Of a DNA stretch of 64,000 bases, positions 36,601 to 47,696 are shown in pieces. The notes under the pieces were generated by a model. That model did no database searches and was not told where the DNA came from. It saw nothing but the letters and a program-made list of their open reading frames with translations. Both the position numbers and the translations under genes were made by a program. The stretch comes from Caryophanales bacterium. Its GTDB lineage: Bacteria > Bacillota > Bacilli > Paenibacillales > CANHCR01. The first letter of the stretch is position 1. Each line of letters opens with the position of its first letter. The stretch is taken from contig CANHCR010000005.1 of NCBI GenBank assembly GCA_947459205.1, positions 1-64,000 on the forward strand, read 5' to 3'.

Positions 36601-36625
36601 CATTCAGTAAAAGAGGTGGACAGGC

Positions 36626-37183
36626 ATGGCTAATTTTTTTGATCGATTGTTTTTATTTTTGTTCTCGGTCGCAGTATGTATCGTTAGTGCGACAGTGCTT
36701 GTTGCGGCTTTAGGTGTGGTGGACGAGCTAGACTCGCTAAATTTTGTCCGCGATGTGTTTGAATTCAGTTGGATCAACAACACGGTGATCATATCTGCGT
36801 TTGTCATGTTTTTGCTTGCTGTTCGCTATGCTTACGTGAGCGTTAAGGTGCAGAACCCACGCAAATCGTCTTACAATTTGTTGACCCCGCTCGGTGAAAT
36901 TATGATTTCTATCGACACCATCGAAAATCTTGCTTTGAAGGCAGCGGGAACGGTGCGCGGCGTGAAAGACATTAAGGCCAAAGTGAAAATCGGCAAACAA
37001 GGGCTTGAACTTGCTGTACGCGTTGTTGTCGACGGTGTGCATTCGATTCCGATTTTGACAGAAGAGATTCAGCAACAGGTAAGTAAAGAGGTCGTTGACA
37101 TTACTGGCATTCAGGTGAGCAATGTATCGGTGTTCGTGTCCAACATTATTCAAAACCAATCTGTCAGACGTCGCGTAGAATAG
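36626..37183 (+). CDS. amaP: Alkaline shock response membrane anchor protein AmaP
   Basis: Two N-terminal TM helices followed by Asp23-like domain; adjacent to asp23 and DUF2273. Confidence 0.8.
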   Translation: MANFFDRLFLFLFSVAVCIVSATVLVAALGVVDELDSLNFVRDVFEFSWINNTVIISAFVMFLLAVRYAYVSVKVQNPRKSSYNLLTPLGEIMISIDTIENLALKAAGTVRGVKDIKAKVKIGKQGLELAVRVVVDGVHSIPILTEEIQQQVSKEVVDITGIQVSNVSVFVSNIIQNQSVRRRVE

Positions 37184-37194
37184 GGGTGCTTGTT

Positions 37195-37411
37195 CATGTG
37201 GTCGAACCTTTGGAATGATCATCGTGGCAGCATTGCCGGTTTATTGATTGGATTGCTGCTCGGATTTATTTACCTAATCGCTGGATTTTGGAACATGCTT
37301 GTGTTTGCTGCAATCGTGTTTATTGCTTATTTGACTGGCAAACATTATGCAAGATTGGACACCGTAATTGCCGAACTGGCACAACGGTTGCTAGAGCGTT
37401 TTCGAAAATAG
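37195..37411 (+). CDS. DUF2273-family small membrane protein
   Basis: GSIAGLLIGLLLGFIYLIAGFWNMLVFAAIVFIAYLTGK; amaP neighbourhood. Confidence 0.75.
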
Positions 37412-37422
37412 GAGGGACATCT

Positions 37423-37893
37423 TTGAGGAGAAGACTCGCGCGCGAACTGGTCGTGCAAATTTTGTATTATTTAGAGCTAAATGAAGTGCCGTCTTATAAT
37501 GCGGCTGATTATGTCATTGACGAAATCCGTGAAAATGATGAGGGAAAGATGCTTCTGGAAAATGATGTGATTGATGCGAACCATATCATGTCGTTAGTAG
37601 CTGGAACGCGCCAAAACGCCTCGCAATTTGACCGGATTTTTTCTGATTATTTGAAAAAGTGGAGTTTGGAACGATTGTCTAAAGTAGACATGCAAATTTT
37701 GCGACTTGCATTGTATGAATTGTTGTTTGCTGGCGATGTGCCGCAAGGAGCGGTCATCAATGAGGCGGTTGAACTCGCCAAACGGTTCGGGACTGAAGAG
37801 TCCGGTAAATTTGTGAATGGCGTGCTAGGCAAAGTATTGCTTGATTTGTCTGACATTAAACAGCAATGGGAACAACACGGGGAGGCGCAGTAA
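37423..37893 (+). CDS. nusB: Transcription antitermination factor NusB
   Basis: (TTG start) RRRLARELVVQILYY…AVINEAVELAKRFGTEESGKFVNGVLGKV. Confidence 0.93.
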   Translation: MRRRLARELVVQILYYLELNEVPSYNAADYVIDEIRENDEGKMLLENDVIDANHIMSLVAGTRQNASQFDRIFSDYLKKWSLERLSKVDMQILRLALYELLFAGDVPQGAVINEAVELAKRFGTEESGKFVNGVLGKVLLDLSDIKQQWEQHGEAQ

Positions 37894-37896
37894 ACG

Positions 37897-38742
37897 ATGA
37901 CAGCGAACATCATCGACGGGAAACTTGTATCGGAACAAATTCGTGGAAAATTACGGGGCGAAATTGAACGATTAAAGGAGTCTGGCGTTACGCCGGGACT
38001 AGCAGTCGTCTTGGTTGGCGAAGACCCTGCCTCGCAAGTGTATGTGCGCAACAAGGCGCGCTCATGTGAGCAACTCGGGATGTATTCGGAAGTTCATCGT
38101 TTGCCGGCAGAGACGAGTCAAGTCGACTTGCTTGCTTTGATTGAGAAACTGAACGAGCAATCCGAAATTCACGGTATACTTGTACAGTTGCCTTTGCCGA
38201 AGCATATAGAAGAGAAAGCAGTCATTGAGGCGATCAGCGTGGATAAAGACGTTGATGGCTTTCATCCAGAAAATGTTGGACGTTTAGTCGTTGGTGAAGA
38301 GTGTTATGTACCGTGCACACCTGCGGGCGTCATCGAACTTTTGAAACATGCGGATATCGAGATTGCCGGCAAACATGCAGTGGTCGTTGGTAGAAGCAAC
38401 ATTGTCGGCAAACCGGTATCGATTTTGTTGTTGCAAGAGCACGCGACCGTCACGATTTGTCATAGCAAAACAGCGAATTTGCAGGAAGTCATTCAGAGTG
38501 CGGATATCGTCGTGGCAGCGGTGGGACGACCGGAAATGATTGCTGCTAAACACCTCAAACCTGGGGCGGTCGTGATTGACGTCGGCATTAACCGCTTAGC
38601 TGATGGCAGACTTGTCGGAGATGTTGATTTTGAGGATGCTAAACAAGTAGCAAGTTATATTACTCCGGTCCCTGGCGGTGTCGGACCGATGACCATTACG
38701 ATGTTGCTCAAGAATACGGTGGAGGCAGCACGAAGAGCTTGA
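37897..38742 (+). CDS. folD: Methylenetetrahydrofolate dehydrogenase/cyclohydrolase
   Basis: [54 protein letters not shown]. Confidence 0.96.
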   Translation: MTANIIDGKLVSEQIRGKLRGEIERLKESGVTPGLAVVLVGEDPASQVYVRNKARSCEQLGMYSEVHRLPAETSQVDLLALIEKLNEQSEIHGILVQLPLPKHIEEKAVIEAISVDKDVDGFHPENVGRLVVGEECYVPCTPAGVIELLKHADIEIAGKHAVVVGRSNIVGKPVSILLLQEHATVTICHSKTANLQEVIQSADIVVAAVGRPEMIAAKHLKPGAVVIDVGINRLADGRLVGDVDFEDAKQVASYITPVPGGVGPMTITMLLKNTVEAARRA

Positions 38743-38760
38743 CAAGGAGGCAGTATTCCT

Positions 38761-40008
38761 ATGTTTGAATCATCGGATGTGTATACCGTTACAGAAGTTA
38801 CGCAACAAGTGAAGCATATGTTTGATTCGAATTCTTTGCTCAACAGCGTTTCGGTGCAAGGTGAAATTTCGAACTACAAGTTGTACCCGAGCGGTCACAT
38901 GTATTTTACGCTGAAAGATGATACAAGTAAATTGAAAATGGTGATGTTTGCCGGTGCGAACCGTCGACTTACGTTTGTTCCTCGTGACGGAATGCAGGTG
39001 GTTGCGCGCGGTGCAGTCACTGTGTATGAACGAGACGGACAGTATCAGATGACTGTTAATCAGATGCAACAGGCTGGTGTTGGGCAGTTATATGTTCGCC
39101 TTGAACAATTGAAGGAAAAATTAATGGCGGAGGGTTTGTTTGACTCGCGCTATAAAAAACAATTGCCGATGTATCCCCGTACGATAGCTGTGGTTACTTC
39201 AGAGGCTGGTGCGGTCATTAGAGATATTATTACGACCGTTGAGCGGCGCTACCCACTTGCGCAGATTGTCCTTTATCCAGCGCAAGTTCAAGGGGAGGAT
39301 GCGCCACCGACGATTGTTAGAGCAATCGAGATGGTGAATGAAGCTAACGCGGCCGACGTGATGATTGTGGGTCGTGGCGGTGGTTCTATCGAAGAATTGT
39401 GGGCGTTTAATGATGAGCGGGTGGCGCGTGCGATCTTCGCCTCGGGTATTCCGGTCATCTCTGCAGTTGGACATGAGACGGATCACACCATCGCAGATTA
39501 TGTCGCCGATTTCCGTGCGCCGACGCCGACCGCCGCTGCTGAGATGGCAGTACCCGATCAAAAGGTGTTGCGTCAGCGTGTGCTAGATTGGCAACAGCGT
39601 ATGACGCGCGCCCTTCAACAGAAGGCGTCGAGAACACGTGAACAACTGCATTCACTTCAGCGCTCGCCGATGTTGAAACAGCCACTGCAGCTCATTCAAA
39701 TGCGCATGCAGGAAGCAGACAAACTGATGATGCGCCTGCGTTCAGCGACGGAAGCAGTTGTTTCTGAGCAACGTGAGCAATTCAATGTACAGCTGGCTAG
39801 GCTCGATTCGCTTAGTCCATTAAAAGTGATGAATCGCGGTTATAGTTTGCTTTATGATGGGAGCGGAAAACGGTTGCTCCAATCTGTTACGCAATCGGCG
39901 ATCGGCGAGCACATTCAGGTTCGTCTGCTGGATGGACGACTGACTTGTACTGTCGCGAACATAGAACTTGAGCAGAATAACAAGGGAGATGGTTCGAATG
40001 AGTCTTGA
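38761..40008 (+). CDS. xseA: Exodeoxyribonuclease VII large subunit
   Basis: VQGEISNYKLYPSGHMYFTLKDD; VGRGGGSIEELWAFNDERVARAI. Confidence 0.95.
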   Translation: MFESSDVYTVTEVTQQVKHMFDSNSLLNSVSVQGEISNYKLYPSGHMYFTLKDDTSKLKMVMFAGANRRLTFVPRDGMQVVARGAVTVYERDGQYQMTVNQMQQAGVGQLYVRLEQLKEKLMAEGLFDSRYKKQLPMYPRTIAVVTSEAGAVIRDIITTVERRYPLAQIVLYPAQVQGEDAPPTIVRAIEMVNEANAADVMIVGRGGGSIEELWAFNDERVARAIFASGIPVISAVGHETDHTIADYVADFRAPTPTAAAEMAVPDQKVLRQRVLDWQQRMTRALQQKASRTREQLHSLQRSPMLKQPLQLIQMRMQEADKLMMRLRSATEAVVSEQREQFNVQLARLDSLSPLKVMNRGYSLLYDGSGKRLLQSVTQSAIGEHIQVRLLDGRLTCTVANIELEQNNKGDGSNES

Positions 40009-40207
40009 ACATTTGACGTTTGATGAAGCGATTAAACAACTTGACGAAGTCGTCAAACAACTGGAATCCGGTCAACTTAGTTTGGAAAAATCGGTCGAGT
40101 TATATGAAACGGGCATGCGACTTTCCGTCTATTGCGATATGAAATTGAAACTAGCGGAGTTGAAAATTGAAAAAGTGACGCAATCCGGCAAGGAGGGAGC
40201 GAATTGA
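39998..40207 (+). CDS. xseB: Exodeoxyribonuclease VII small subunit
   Basis: MSLEHLTFDEAIKQLDEVVKQLESGQLSLEKSVELYETGMRL. Confidence 0.93.
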   Translation: MSLEHLTFDEAIKQLDEVVKQLESGQLSLEKSVELYETGMRLSVYCDMKLKLAELKIEKVTQSGKEGAN

Positions 40208-41109
40208 GCGCTCCTTTGACGCTGGCTCAATTTTTACAACAATCGACGGAGCAGGTGGAAGCAGCGTTCACTCGCATCTTCCCTGAACAGTGGCCAGTTC
40301 AACAACGATTGCGTGATTCGATGGAATATTCGTTGTTTGCTGGTGGCAAACGAATTCGCCCAGCCTTGCTGTTTGCTGCTGTCGAAAGTCTAGGGAAGAC
40401 GCACGAACACGCGGTCGCCGCTGCCTGTGCAATTGAGATGATTCATACGTATTCTCTCATCCATGACGATTTGCCAGCAATGGATGACGACGACATGCGT
40501 CGTGGTAAACCAACGAATCATATCGTGTACGGTGAGGCTATGGCGATTTTGGCTGGTGACGGCTTGTTGACACATGCGTTTTATGTGCTCTCGACAGCGG
40601 CTTCGGTCGGCAAAGCATCGACGGAAGCGACATTAGCTGCTGTTGCTGAACTTGCCAAATTAGCTGGCATCGGCGGTATGGTCAGCGGTCAGGCTGCTGA
40701 TATCATGGGCGAACAGGGCGTGACATCACTAGAGCAACTGATTGCGATTCATCGTGAGAAAACAGGAGCGCTGATCGCGGGATCTCTGAAGATTGGCGGT
40801 TTGCTTGGCGGAGCGAATGCGCGGCAATTGGCTGCGTTAGATCAATTCGGATACAAAATCGGGCTTGCTTTTCAAATACAAGATGATGTTTTAGACTTGA
40901 CGGGCACTACCGAAAAGTTAGGGAAACCGCAAAAGAGTGACGAAAAATCACAAAAGGTGACTTATCCATATTTTCTTGGTATCGAGGGCTCACGTCTTGA
41001 GATTGAGCGCTTGACCGATGAGGCAAAACAGTTGATTTTGCAAGCTGGATTTGTCAAACCGCAACGTTTAATGGAGATTGCTGACTATTTGTTGAACCGT
41101 GATCGTTAA
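40204..41109 (+). CDS. ispA: Polyprenyl synthetase (farnesyl diphosphate synthase)
   Basis: GGKRIRPALL; IHTYSLIHDDLPAMDDDDMRRGKPT; FQIQDDVLDLTG. Confidence 0.93.
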   Translation: MSAPLTLAQFLQQSTEQVEAAFTRIFPEQWPVQQRLRDSMEYSLFAGGKRIRPALLFAAVESLGKTHEHAVAAACAIEMIHTYSLIHDDLPAMDDDDMRRGKPTNHIVYGEAMAILAGDGLLTHAFYVLSTAASVGKASTEATLAAVAELAKLAGIGGMVSGQAADIMGEQGVTSLEQLIAIHREKTGALIAGSLKIGGLLGGANARQLAALDQFGYKIGLAFQIQDDVLDLTGTTEKLGKPQKSDEKSQKVTYPYFLGIEGSRLEIERLTDEAKQLILQAGFVKPQRLMEIADYLLNRDR

Positions 41110-41183
41110 ACATGGTTTATGTGAGATTGTATAAGTTTTGTGTTATAATACTGTTAAATTCGTAAGGAAAGCGGGGTCTTCTA

Positions 41184-43073
41184 ATGCTGCTCGAACGCAT
41201 CGATCAACCGTCCGATCTGAAAGAACTGCAACTTGAACAACTAGAGCAACTTGCGACCGAAATTCGCCAGTTTTTGATTGAAAAACTGTCGATAACGGGC
41301 GGGCACCTTGCGCCCAATTTGGGGATTGTCGAACTGACGCTCGTTCTACATTACTTATACAACAGTCCGCAAGATAAATTTATATTTGACGTCGGTCATC
41401 AAGCGTATGTACATAAAATGCTGACTGGACGCAAACAGTTATTCGGTCAATTGCGTAAATATAAAGGCTTGTGCGGTTTCCAGAAACGTTCCGAAAGTGA
41501 GCACGACGTTTGGGAAGCGGGTCACAGCAGTACATCGCTGTCAGCAGCGATGGGGATGGCGATTGCGCGCGATCTCAAAAAAGAAGATTTTCAAATCATT
41601 CCCATCATCGGTGATGGTGCGATTACTGGCGGTATGGCGCTCGAGGCACTCAATCATATCGGTCACGAAAAGAAAAAACTGATGGTTATTTTGAATGATA
41701 ATGAGATGTCGATTGCGCCGAATGTCGGTGCGATTCACAATTACCTGAGTAAAATTCGTGCAGGCAGAACGTTTGCTAAAGCGAAAGAAGACTTGGAACA
41801 ATTGATTAAGAAAGTACCTGCAATCGGAGGGAAACTTGCAAAAACGGCGGAACGCTTGAAGGACAGTTTGAAGTATTTGTTGTTTTCTGGAGTGCTGTTC
41901 GAGGAGTTAGGGTTCAAATATTTTGGGCCGATTGATGGACATAACATACCGCTTATGATTGAAACGTTCAAAATGGCGGAACAAATCGATGGTCCGACGA
42001 TGGTTCATGTGATCACGCGTAAAGGTAAAGGTTATGAGCCAGCCGAAAAAGATTCGTATACATGGCACGGAATTAGCCCGTACAAAATTGAGTCTGGAGA
42101 GGTGCTGAAAGTCGTAGGTCAGCAACCTTGGTACTCCGATGTATTTGCCAAAACGCTTATCGAACTGGCTGAACACGACCCGCGAATTGTTGCTGTCACT
42201 GCTGCGATGCCGAGTGGTACGGGATTGTCGAAATTTGCTGACAAATTTCCTGAGCGGATGTTTGATGTCGGGATTGCAGAACAACACGCAACGACGATGT
42301 GCGGTGCACTTGCCGATCAGGGGATGAAACCAGTATTCGGTGTGTATTCGACATTTATGCAACGTGCCTATGATCAAATCGTGCATGATGTTTGTCGCCA
42401 AAAATTAAATGTAATATTCGCCATTGATCGTGCAGGTTTAGTCGGCGCAGATGGCGAAACGCACCAAGGGGTTTATGATATCGCCTACTTGCGTCATTTA
42501 CCAAATATTGTTATTATGATGCCGAAGGATGAAAATGAACTGCGCAATATGCTGAAGACAGCTGTTGACTATGATGATGGGCCCATTGCTGTTCGCTACC
42601 CGCGACGCAACGTTCCAGGTGTCGCAATCGACGAGCAAATCTCTGCGATTCCGATCGGGTCATGGGAACTAATGCAAGACGGCTCCGATGTTGCGTTGCT
42701 TGCGCTTGGACCGATGGTGCAAATTGCCGCGCAAGCTGTCGACTTGCTGAAAAAGGAGAACATTTCCGTCAAACTAATCAATGCACGCTTTGTAAAACCA
42801 CTTGACGAGCGAATGTTGCTCGAACTAGCAGATAGTGGCACGCGCATCGTTACATGTGAAGAAGCGGCTGAAATTGGTGGCCTTGGAAGTGCTGTGCTCG
42901 AGTTTTATGCGAAACATGACCGTCACGACATGCAGGTGAAAGTGATGGGTGTACCAGATTATTTTGTCGAACATGGTTCAGACAAAGAACAACGCCAAGA
43001 AGTAGGGCTTACAGTTGAACAAATGATTGCTAACGTGAAAAGCATGTTGCCGCGCAAACGTCAACATGCATAA
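41184..43073 (+). CDS. dxs: 1-deoxy-D-xylulose-5-phosphate synthase
   Basis: [55 protein letters not shown]. Confidence 0.96.
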   Translation: MLLERIDQPSDLKELQLEQLEQLATEIRQFLIEKLSITGGHLAPNLGIVELTLVLHYLYNSPQDKFIFDVGHQAYVHKMLTGRKQLFGQLRKYKGLCGFQKRSESEHDVWEAGHSSTSLSAAMGMAIARDLKKEDFQIIPIIGDGAITGGMALEALNHIGHEKKKLMVILNDNEMSIAPNVGAIHNYLSKIRAGRTFAKAKEDLEQLIKKVPAIGGKLAKTAERLKDSLKYLLFSGVLFEELGFKYFGPIDGHNIPLMIETFKMAEQIDGPTMVHVITRKGKGYEPAEKDSYTWHGISPYKIESGEVLKVVGQQPWYSDVFAKTLIELAEHDPRIVAVTAAMPSGTGLSKFADKFPERMFDVGIAEQHATTMCGALADQGMKPVFGVYSTFMQRAYDQIVHDVCRQKLNVIFAIDRAGLVGADGETHQGVYDIAYLRHLPNIVIMMPKDENELRNMLKTAVDYDDGPIAVRYPRRNVPGVAIDEQISAIPIGSWELMQDGSDVALLALGPMVQIAAQAVDLLKKENISVKLINARFVKPLDERMLLELADSGTRIVTCEEAAEIGGLGSAVLEFYAKHDRHDMQVKVMGVPDYFVEHGSDKEQRQEVGLTVEQMIANVKSMLPRKRQHA

Positions 43074-43121
43074 CAAACGGGCATACTTCCATCAATATAT
43101 TTTCTCGAAAAAGGAACGCCA

Positions 43122-43940
43122 ATGAGTACAAAAGAACGAGTTGATGTGCTGCTCGTGCGGCAAGGATATTTTGAGACGCGAGAAAAAGCGAAAGCGGCCG
43201 TGATGGCAGGTTTGGTGTACTGCGGAACGGAGCGCATCGAAAAACCAGGGACTAAAATGGTGACCAGTACGGATTTGACAGTCAAAGGTGCGGTGCATCC
43301 GTATGTCAGTCGCGGTGGTCTCAAATTAGAAAAAGCGTTGCGAGAATTTTCCGTCAGTGCTGAGGGGAAAGTCGTTCTCGATATCGGCGCATCTACAGGT
43401 GGATTTACAGATTGCGCGCTGCAACATGGCGCGCGTTTTGTATATGCGGTTGATGTCGGTTATAACCAATTGGATTGGTCGCTGCGTAACGATGAGCGCG
43501 TCGCGGTGATGGAACGCACCAATTTTCGCTATTTGACGATTGACGATTTAAAGGGGGCGTCGCCCGAGTTGGCGGTTATTGATGTCTCTTTTATTTCATT
43601 GAAATTGATTTTACCCGCACTAAAACCGTTGTTAACTGGGAAACGTACTGTTATCGCGTTAATCAAACCGCAATTCGAGGCAGGACGCGAGCAAGTTGGC
43701 AAGTCGGGTGTGGTTAGGGACAAACGAGTGCATGAACAAGTCTTGTGCGAAGTGTTGACGTTCGCTGCCGATCTTGGATTTTCGCTCATCGGCCTAAGTT
43801 TTTCACCAATCACTGGCGGAGAGGGCAATATCGAATTTCTCACGTGTTGGGACATTGCCGAATCAGAGGGGACGCTCATTGCACCGGATTTGCATATTGT
43901 CAACCGTGTGGTAGATGATGCACACCAGATCTTACTTTGA
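43122..43940 (+). CDS. tlyA: TlyA family rRNA methyltransferase/putative hemolysin
   Basis: ERVDVLLVRQGYFETREKAKAAVMAG; DIGASTGGFTDCALQHGARFVYAVDVGYNQL. Confidence 0.93.
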   Translation: MSTKERVDVLLVRQGYFETREKAKAAVMAGLVYCGTERIEKPGTKMVTSTDLTVKGAVHPYVSRGGLKLEKALREFSVSAEGKVVLDIGASTGGFTDCALQHGARFVYAVDVGYNQLDWSLRNDERVAVMERTNFRYLTIDDLKGASPELAVIDVSFISLKLILPALKPLLTGKRTVIALIKPQFEAGREQVGKSGVVRDKRVHEQVLCEVLTFAADLGFSLIGLSFSPITGGEGNIEFLTCWDIAESEGTLIAPDLHIVNRVVDDAHQILL

Positions 43941-43973
43941 TTACATTTCAAGTTGATAAAATGAGGAGTTTGT

Positions 43974-44423
43974 ATGAAATTACAGAGACATTTGAAGTTG
44001 CGCGAAATGATCGCCAATTTTGAAATCGAAACACAAGACGAATTAGTGGAGCGACTGCAAACGGCCGGTTTTAATGTTACGCAAGCGACCGTATCACGTG
44101 ACATCAAAGAACTGATGCTGATTAAAGTGCCTACCGGCAAAGGGCATTACAAATATTCGCTGCCGGGCGAAGGGCGACCGAATCCGCAACAAAAATTGAA
44201 GCGTGCGCTCAATGACCACTTTGTATCGATTGATTACACAGAACACCTGATTGTGCTCAAAAGCAATCCGGGAACGGCAAGTGCCATCGGTGCGTTGATC
44301 GACCAACTTCCGTGGCAAGAAGTGATGGGGACGGTGTGCGGCGATGATACGATTTTGATTATTTGTCGTGATCGTTCGAAAAGCAAGCATGTAGTTGAAC
44401 AGATTCAGTCCTTTTTAACGTAG
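43974..44423 (+). CDS. argR: Arginine repressor ArgR/AhrC
   Basis: [41 protein letters not shown]…[15 protein letters not shown]. Confidence 0.95.
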   Translation: MKLQRHLKLREMIANFEIETQDELVERLQTAGFNVTQATVSRDIKELMLIKVPTGKGHYKYSLPGEGRPNPQQKLKRALNDHFVSIDYTEHLIVLKSNPGTASAIGALIDQLPWQEVMGTVCGDDTILIICRDRSKSKHVVEQIQSFLT

Positions 44424-44438
44424 GGCGGTGAGCAGATC

Positions 44439-46127
44439 GTGCTAGTGGAGTTGTTTATTCGCAACATAGCTGTCATCGAAGAAGTGCGTGTGCGCTGTGG
44501 CGATGGATTTCATGTGCTGACGGGTGAAACTGGAGCGGGGAAATCGATTGTCATCGATGCCTTGACACTGATTGCTGGCGGTCGCAGTTCGGCGGAACTC
44601 ATTCGTTATGGGTGTGATCGCGCTGAGGTAGAGGCCGTATTTGATTTGCCTGCCCAACACGCGGTTTGGCAAGCGTTGGAGCGACTTGGCGTCCATTTTG
44701 AAGCGGACGAGTGGTTGATTGTGCGCCGTGAATTGTCAGCTGCGGGCAAAAGTATAAGCAGAATTAATGGACAAACCGTGAATTTGTCGACGTTGAGAGA
44801 AATTAGTGAATTTCTCGTCAATATCCATGGGCAGCATGAACATCAATCTTTATTTAAGACTGACTTACATATTGAATGGCTGGACTTGTATGGCGCTGCG
44901 TCGATATCTCCGCTCAAAGCAGTTTATACAGCGAATTTCAAGGAATATTCTGCGGTGCGCCGTGAGTGGAAGGAACTGCAGACAAAAGCTCGCCAAGCGG
45001 CACAAATGGCGGATCTCTACCGGTTTCAGTTGCAAGAAATTCGTGCGGCGAAATTGAAGGCGGATGAGGAAGAACTGCTCATGACGGAGCGGAAACGCCT
45101 TGCCAATGCCGAAAAAATATCTTCAGCCGCCCACACTGCTTATGATTTGCTGAATGGTAACCAGCGTGTCATTGAATCGCTCAATGTAGCCATCGCAAAA
45201 CTGCGCGAGATTCAGAAGTATGACGATGAGCACATGAAACCGTTGCTCGAACAACTCGAGGGTGCTTATTTTCAAACGGAAGATGTTGCCATACAAATGC
45301 GTGACTACCGCGACCAAATTGAATTCAATCCGAGTCGCTTACAACAAGTGGAGAGCAGGCTAGACTTGATTTCTGTATTGAAAAAGAAATATGGCGCGAC
45401 AATTAACGACATTTTGCAACATGAAGCGACCATCAGCAACGCATTGGAGTCCTTCGAAAATCACGATCAACTTGTACAACAACTGCAAGTGCGCGAACAG
45501 CAACTCGCCGCGCAATTACGTGAGCAAGCGAACCAATTGAGCGAAGCACGACGTACGGTAGGGGAACAGTTATCCACGCAAATCGTCGAGCAACTCAAAC
45601 AGTTGCAAATGGAGCGGACTCGTTTCGCAGTACAGTGTGTGACGCTCGACTCGTTCCAAAAGAACGGTACCGATGCCGTTGAGTTTTTAATTTCCGCCAA
45701 TCCTGGTGAACCGCTTCGTTCACTGGCGAAAGTCGCGTCAGGCGGTGAATGTTCACGCATCATGCTGGCGATGAAGACCATTTTTTCACGCATCGAACAA
45801 ATACCAGTGCTCGTCTTTGACGAGGTAGATACGGGCGTCAGTGGCCGGGCAGCACAGGCAATCGCCGAAAAAATGGCGGAAGTTGCAAAGTCGTGCCAGG
45901 TGTTTGCGATTACTCATTTGCCGCAAGTTGCCTGTATGGCTGACGTTCATTTTTTGATCGAAAAGACGGTTGCGGGTGAACGAACGACGACGCAGCTTCA
46001 TGACCTGCGCGATGAGGCGCGTGTCGAAGAAATGGCACGAATGTTGGGCGGCGCACAGCTGACCGACAAGACGCGTGACCATGCTCGTGAGATGCTTGCC
46101 ATCGCACACAACGTCAAAAAAATATAG
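44439..46127 (+). CDS. recN: DNA repair protein RecN
   Basis: TGETGAGKSIVIDALTLIAGGRSS; VASGGECSRIMLAMKTIF; VFDEVDTGVSGRAAQAIAEK. Confidence 0.95.
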   Translation: MLVELFIRNIAVIEEVRVRCGDGFHVLTGETGAGKSIVIDALTLIAGGRSSAELIRYGCDRAEVEAVFDLPAQHAVWQALERLGVHFEADEWLIVRRELSAAGKSISRINGQTVNLSTLREISEFLVNIHGQHEHQSLFKTDLHIEWLDLYGAASISPLKAVYTANFKEYSAVRREWKELQTKARQAAQMADLYRFQLQEIRAAKLKADEEELLMTERKRLANAEKISSAAHTAYDLLNGNQRVIESLNVAIAKLREIQKYDDEHMKPLLEQLEGAYFQTEDVAIQMRDYRDQIEFNPSRLQQVESRLDLISVLKKKYGATINDILQHEATISNALESFENHDQLVQQLQVREQQLAAQLREQANQLSEARRTVGEQLSTQIVEQLKQLQMERTRFAVQCVTLDSFQKNGTDAVEFLISANPGEPLRSLAKVASGGECSRIMLAMKTIFSRIEQIPVLVFDEVDTGVSGRAAQAIAEKMAEVAKSCQVFAITHLPQVACMADVHFLIEKTVAGERTTTQLHDLRDEARVEEMARMLGGAQLTDKTRDHAREMLAIAHNVKKI

Positions 46128-46252
46128 GCTAAACAACAATCACCAAGCCAAAATTACACCTTCATATTTCAAGCGCGCGAAGGACACCTTATACGTACGC
46201 ATCTGTCACCTGCCTCAACGCAACGTTCCGGAAGTCAAATCCAGAAAGGAGC

Positions 46253-47383
46253 GTGGTTCGTCTGACTGATAGTAAACAAGGTACTTCGCGCTTTTTTTCA
46301 TGTTTGCTGACGCTGACAGTGCTGTTTTCCGTATTCGGTGCGCCGCTTTCGGCAAACGCGCAATTGCCGAATGTGGAGAAACCGATTGAGGACATCCGCG
46401 TCATGCCTGGCGGTCAAACCGTCGGCGTCAAGTTGAAGACCGTCGGAGTCGTAGTGATCGGTCATCATCAAATCGAACGTGCCGACAGTAAGCGCGTTTC
46501 ACCAGCTGAATTGGCTCGTATTCAACTGGGCGATGTCATCCTCAAAGTGAATGGGGAACGCGTGAAGAGTGCAAAGCAGTTCGCTGAACTTGTGCAAAAG
46601 GGTGCCACAACGGGTGATGCTGCTAGTGATGCGAACCAAGTTGCTCCGTTAAACTTGCAAATCGTTCGCGACGGTCAAACCATGACTTCCTCGATACTAC
46701 CTATTTTGGACAAACATGCACAAAAATATCGCTTGGGAATTTATGTGCGAGACCAAGCGGTAGGCATCGGAACGCTCACCTTTTACTCGCCGCTCTATAA
46801 AATGTACGGTGCACTCGGCCACATGATTACGGATGCCGACACCCATGTGCCGTTATCCGTCGAAAATGGCGAAATTTTGCCGTCAGAAGTCACGTCCATC
46901 CGTAAAGGTGAAAAGGGACAGCCGGGTGAAAAACGAGCGCAAATTGTGACGCATAGCCCGCCTTTCGGCAATATCGAAAAAAACACGCCGTTCGGGATTT
47001 TTGGCGAGTTGAGTATGGCACCGATTGACGGCAAAATCATGAAGCCGTTGCCGATTGCGGGACGAAGTGAAGTTCGCGAAGGACCTGCAAAAATGTTGAC
47101 GGTCATCGAAGGTCGGAAAGTCGAAGCGTTTGATATCGAAATCGTGCATCTGAACAAGCAGAGCGAACCTGAAACGAAGGGTATGGTAGTGCGTGTCACC
47201 GATCCGCGATTGCTTGAGAAATCAGGCGGAATTGTGCAAGGAATGAGCGGCAGCCCGATTATTCAGAATGGAAAACTAGTCGGTGCAGTGACGCATGTTT
47301 TTGTCAATGATCCGACGTCGGGTTACGGCTGCTACATCGAATGGATGTTGCGTGATGCTGGTGTGAAAGTAAAAGCGGCTTAA
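46253..47383 (+). CDS. spoIVB: SpoIVB peptidase
   Basis: N-terminal TM, PDZ region, C-terminal VQGMSGSPIIQNGKLVGAVTHVFVNDPTSGYG (S55 catalytic Ser). Confidence 0.95.
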   Translation: MVRLTDSKQGTSRFFSCLLTLTVLFSVFGAPLSANAQLPNVEKPIEDIRVMPGGQTVGVKLKTVGVVVIGHHQIERADSKRVSPAELARIQLGDVILKVNGERVKSAKQFAELVQKGATTGDAASDANQVAPLNLQIVRDGQTMTSSILPILDKHAQKYRLGIYVRDQAVGIGTLTFYSPLYKMYGALGHMITDADTHVPLSVENGEILPSEVTSIRKGEKGQPGEKRAQIVTHSPPFGNIEKNTPFGIFGELSMAPIDGKIMKPLPIAGRSEVREGPAKMLTVIEGRKVEAFDIEIVHLNKQSEPETKGMVVRVTDPRLLEKSGGIVQGMSGSPIIQNGKLVGAVTHVFVNDPTSGYGCYIEWMLRDAGVKVKAA

Positions 47384-47410
47384 TATTGAACAATCGATGA
47401 ACTAGAATCG

Positions 47411-47441
47411 GCCTGTTCGCTCACGGGCGAGCAGGCTTTTT
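47411..47441 (+). terminator. Intrinsic terminator after spoIVB
   Basis: gcctgttcgc-tcacg-ggcgagcaggcttttt. Confidence 0.8.
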
Positions 47442-47474
47442 GTATCTTCCGGATTGGCGATTTATTTGAGAAAA

Positions 47475-47570
47475 ATCGACAAACCTCGACGCGGCGCATC
47501 CATCGATTCGTGGTCCGAAATGCAAGCGAATGTCGGCATTTCACTTGCTGATATGTCGATTTTTGTCGAA
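47475..47570 (+). promoter_or_regulatory. Spo0A-box-like sites upstream of spo0A
   Basis: TTGTCGAA at 47563-47570 (exact 0A box); ATCGACAA at 47475-47482 (7/8, reverse strand). Confidence 0.6.
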
Positions 47571-47612
47571 TGGATTTGGAAAAAATGTCGCAATTTATTC
47601 ATCTTTCATTTA

Positions 47613-47640
47613 TTGCCATTAAAAGTTGGTAGTGTATAAT
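47613..47640 (+). promoter_or_regulatory. SigA-type promoter of spo0A
   Basis: TTGCCA - 16 bp - TATAAT. Confidence 0.6.
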
Positions 47641-47696
47641 GGGAATTGGTTGGAAAACAAAGATACTGAGACATAGACAAAACAGGGGGATTTTCG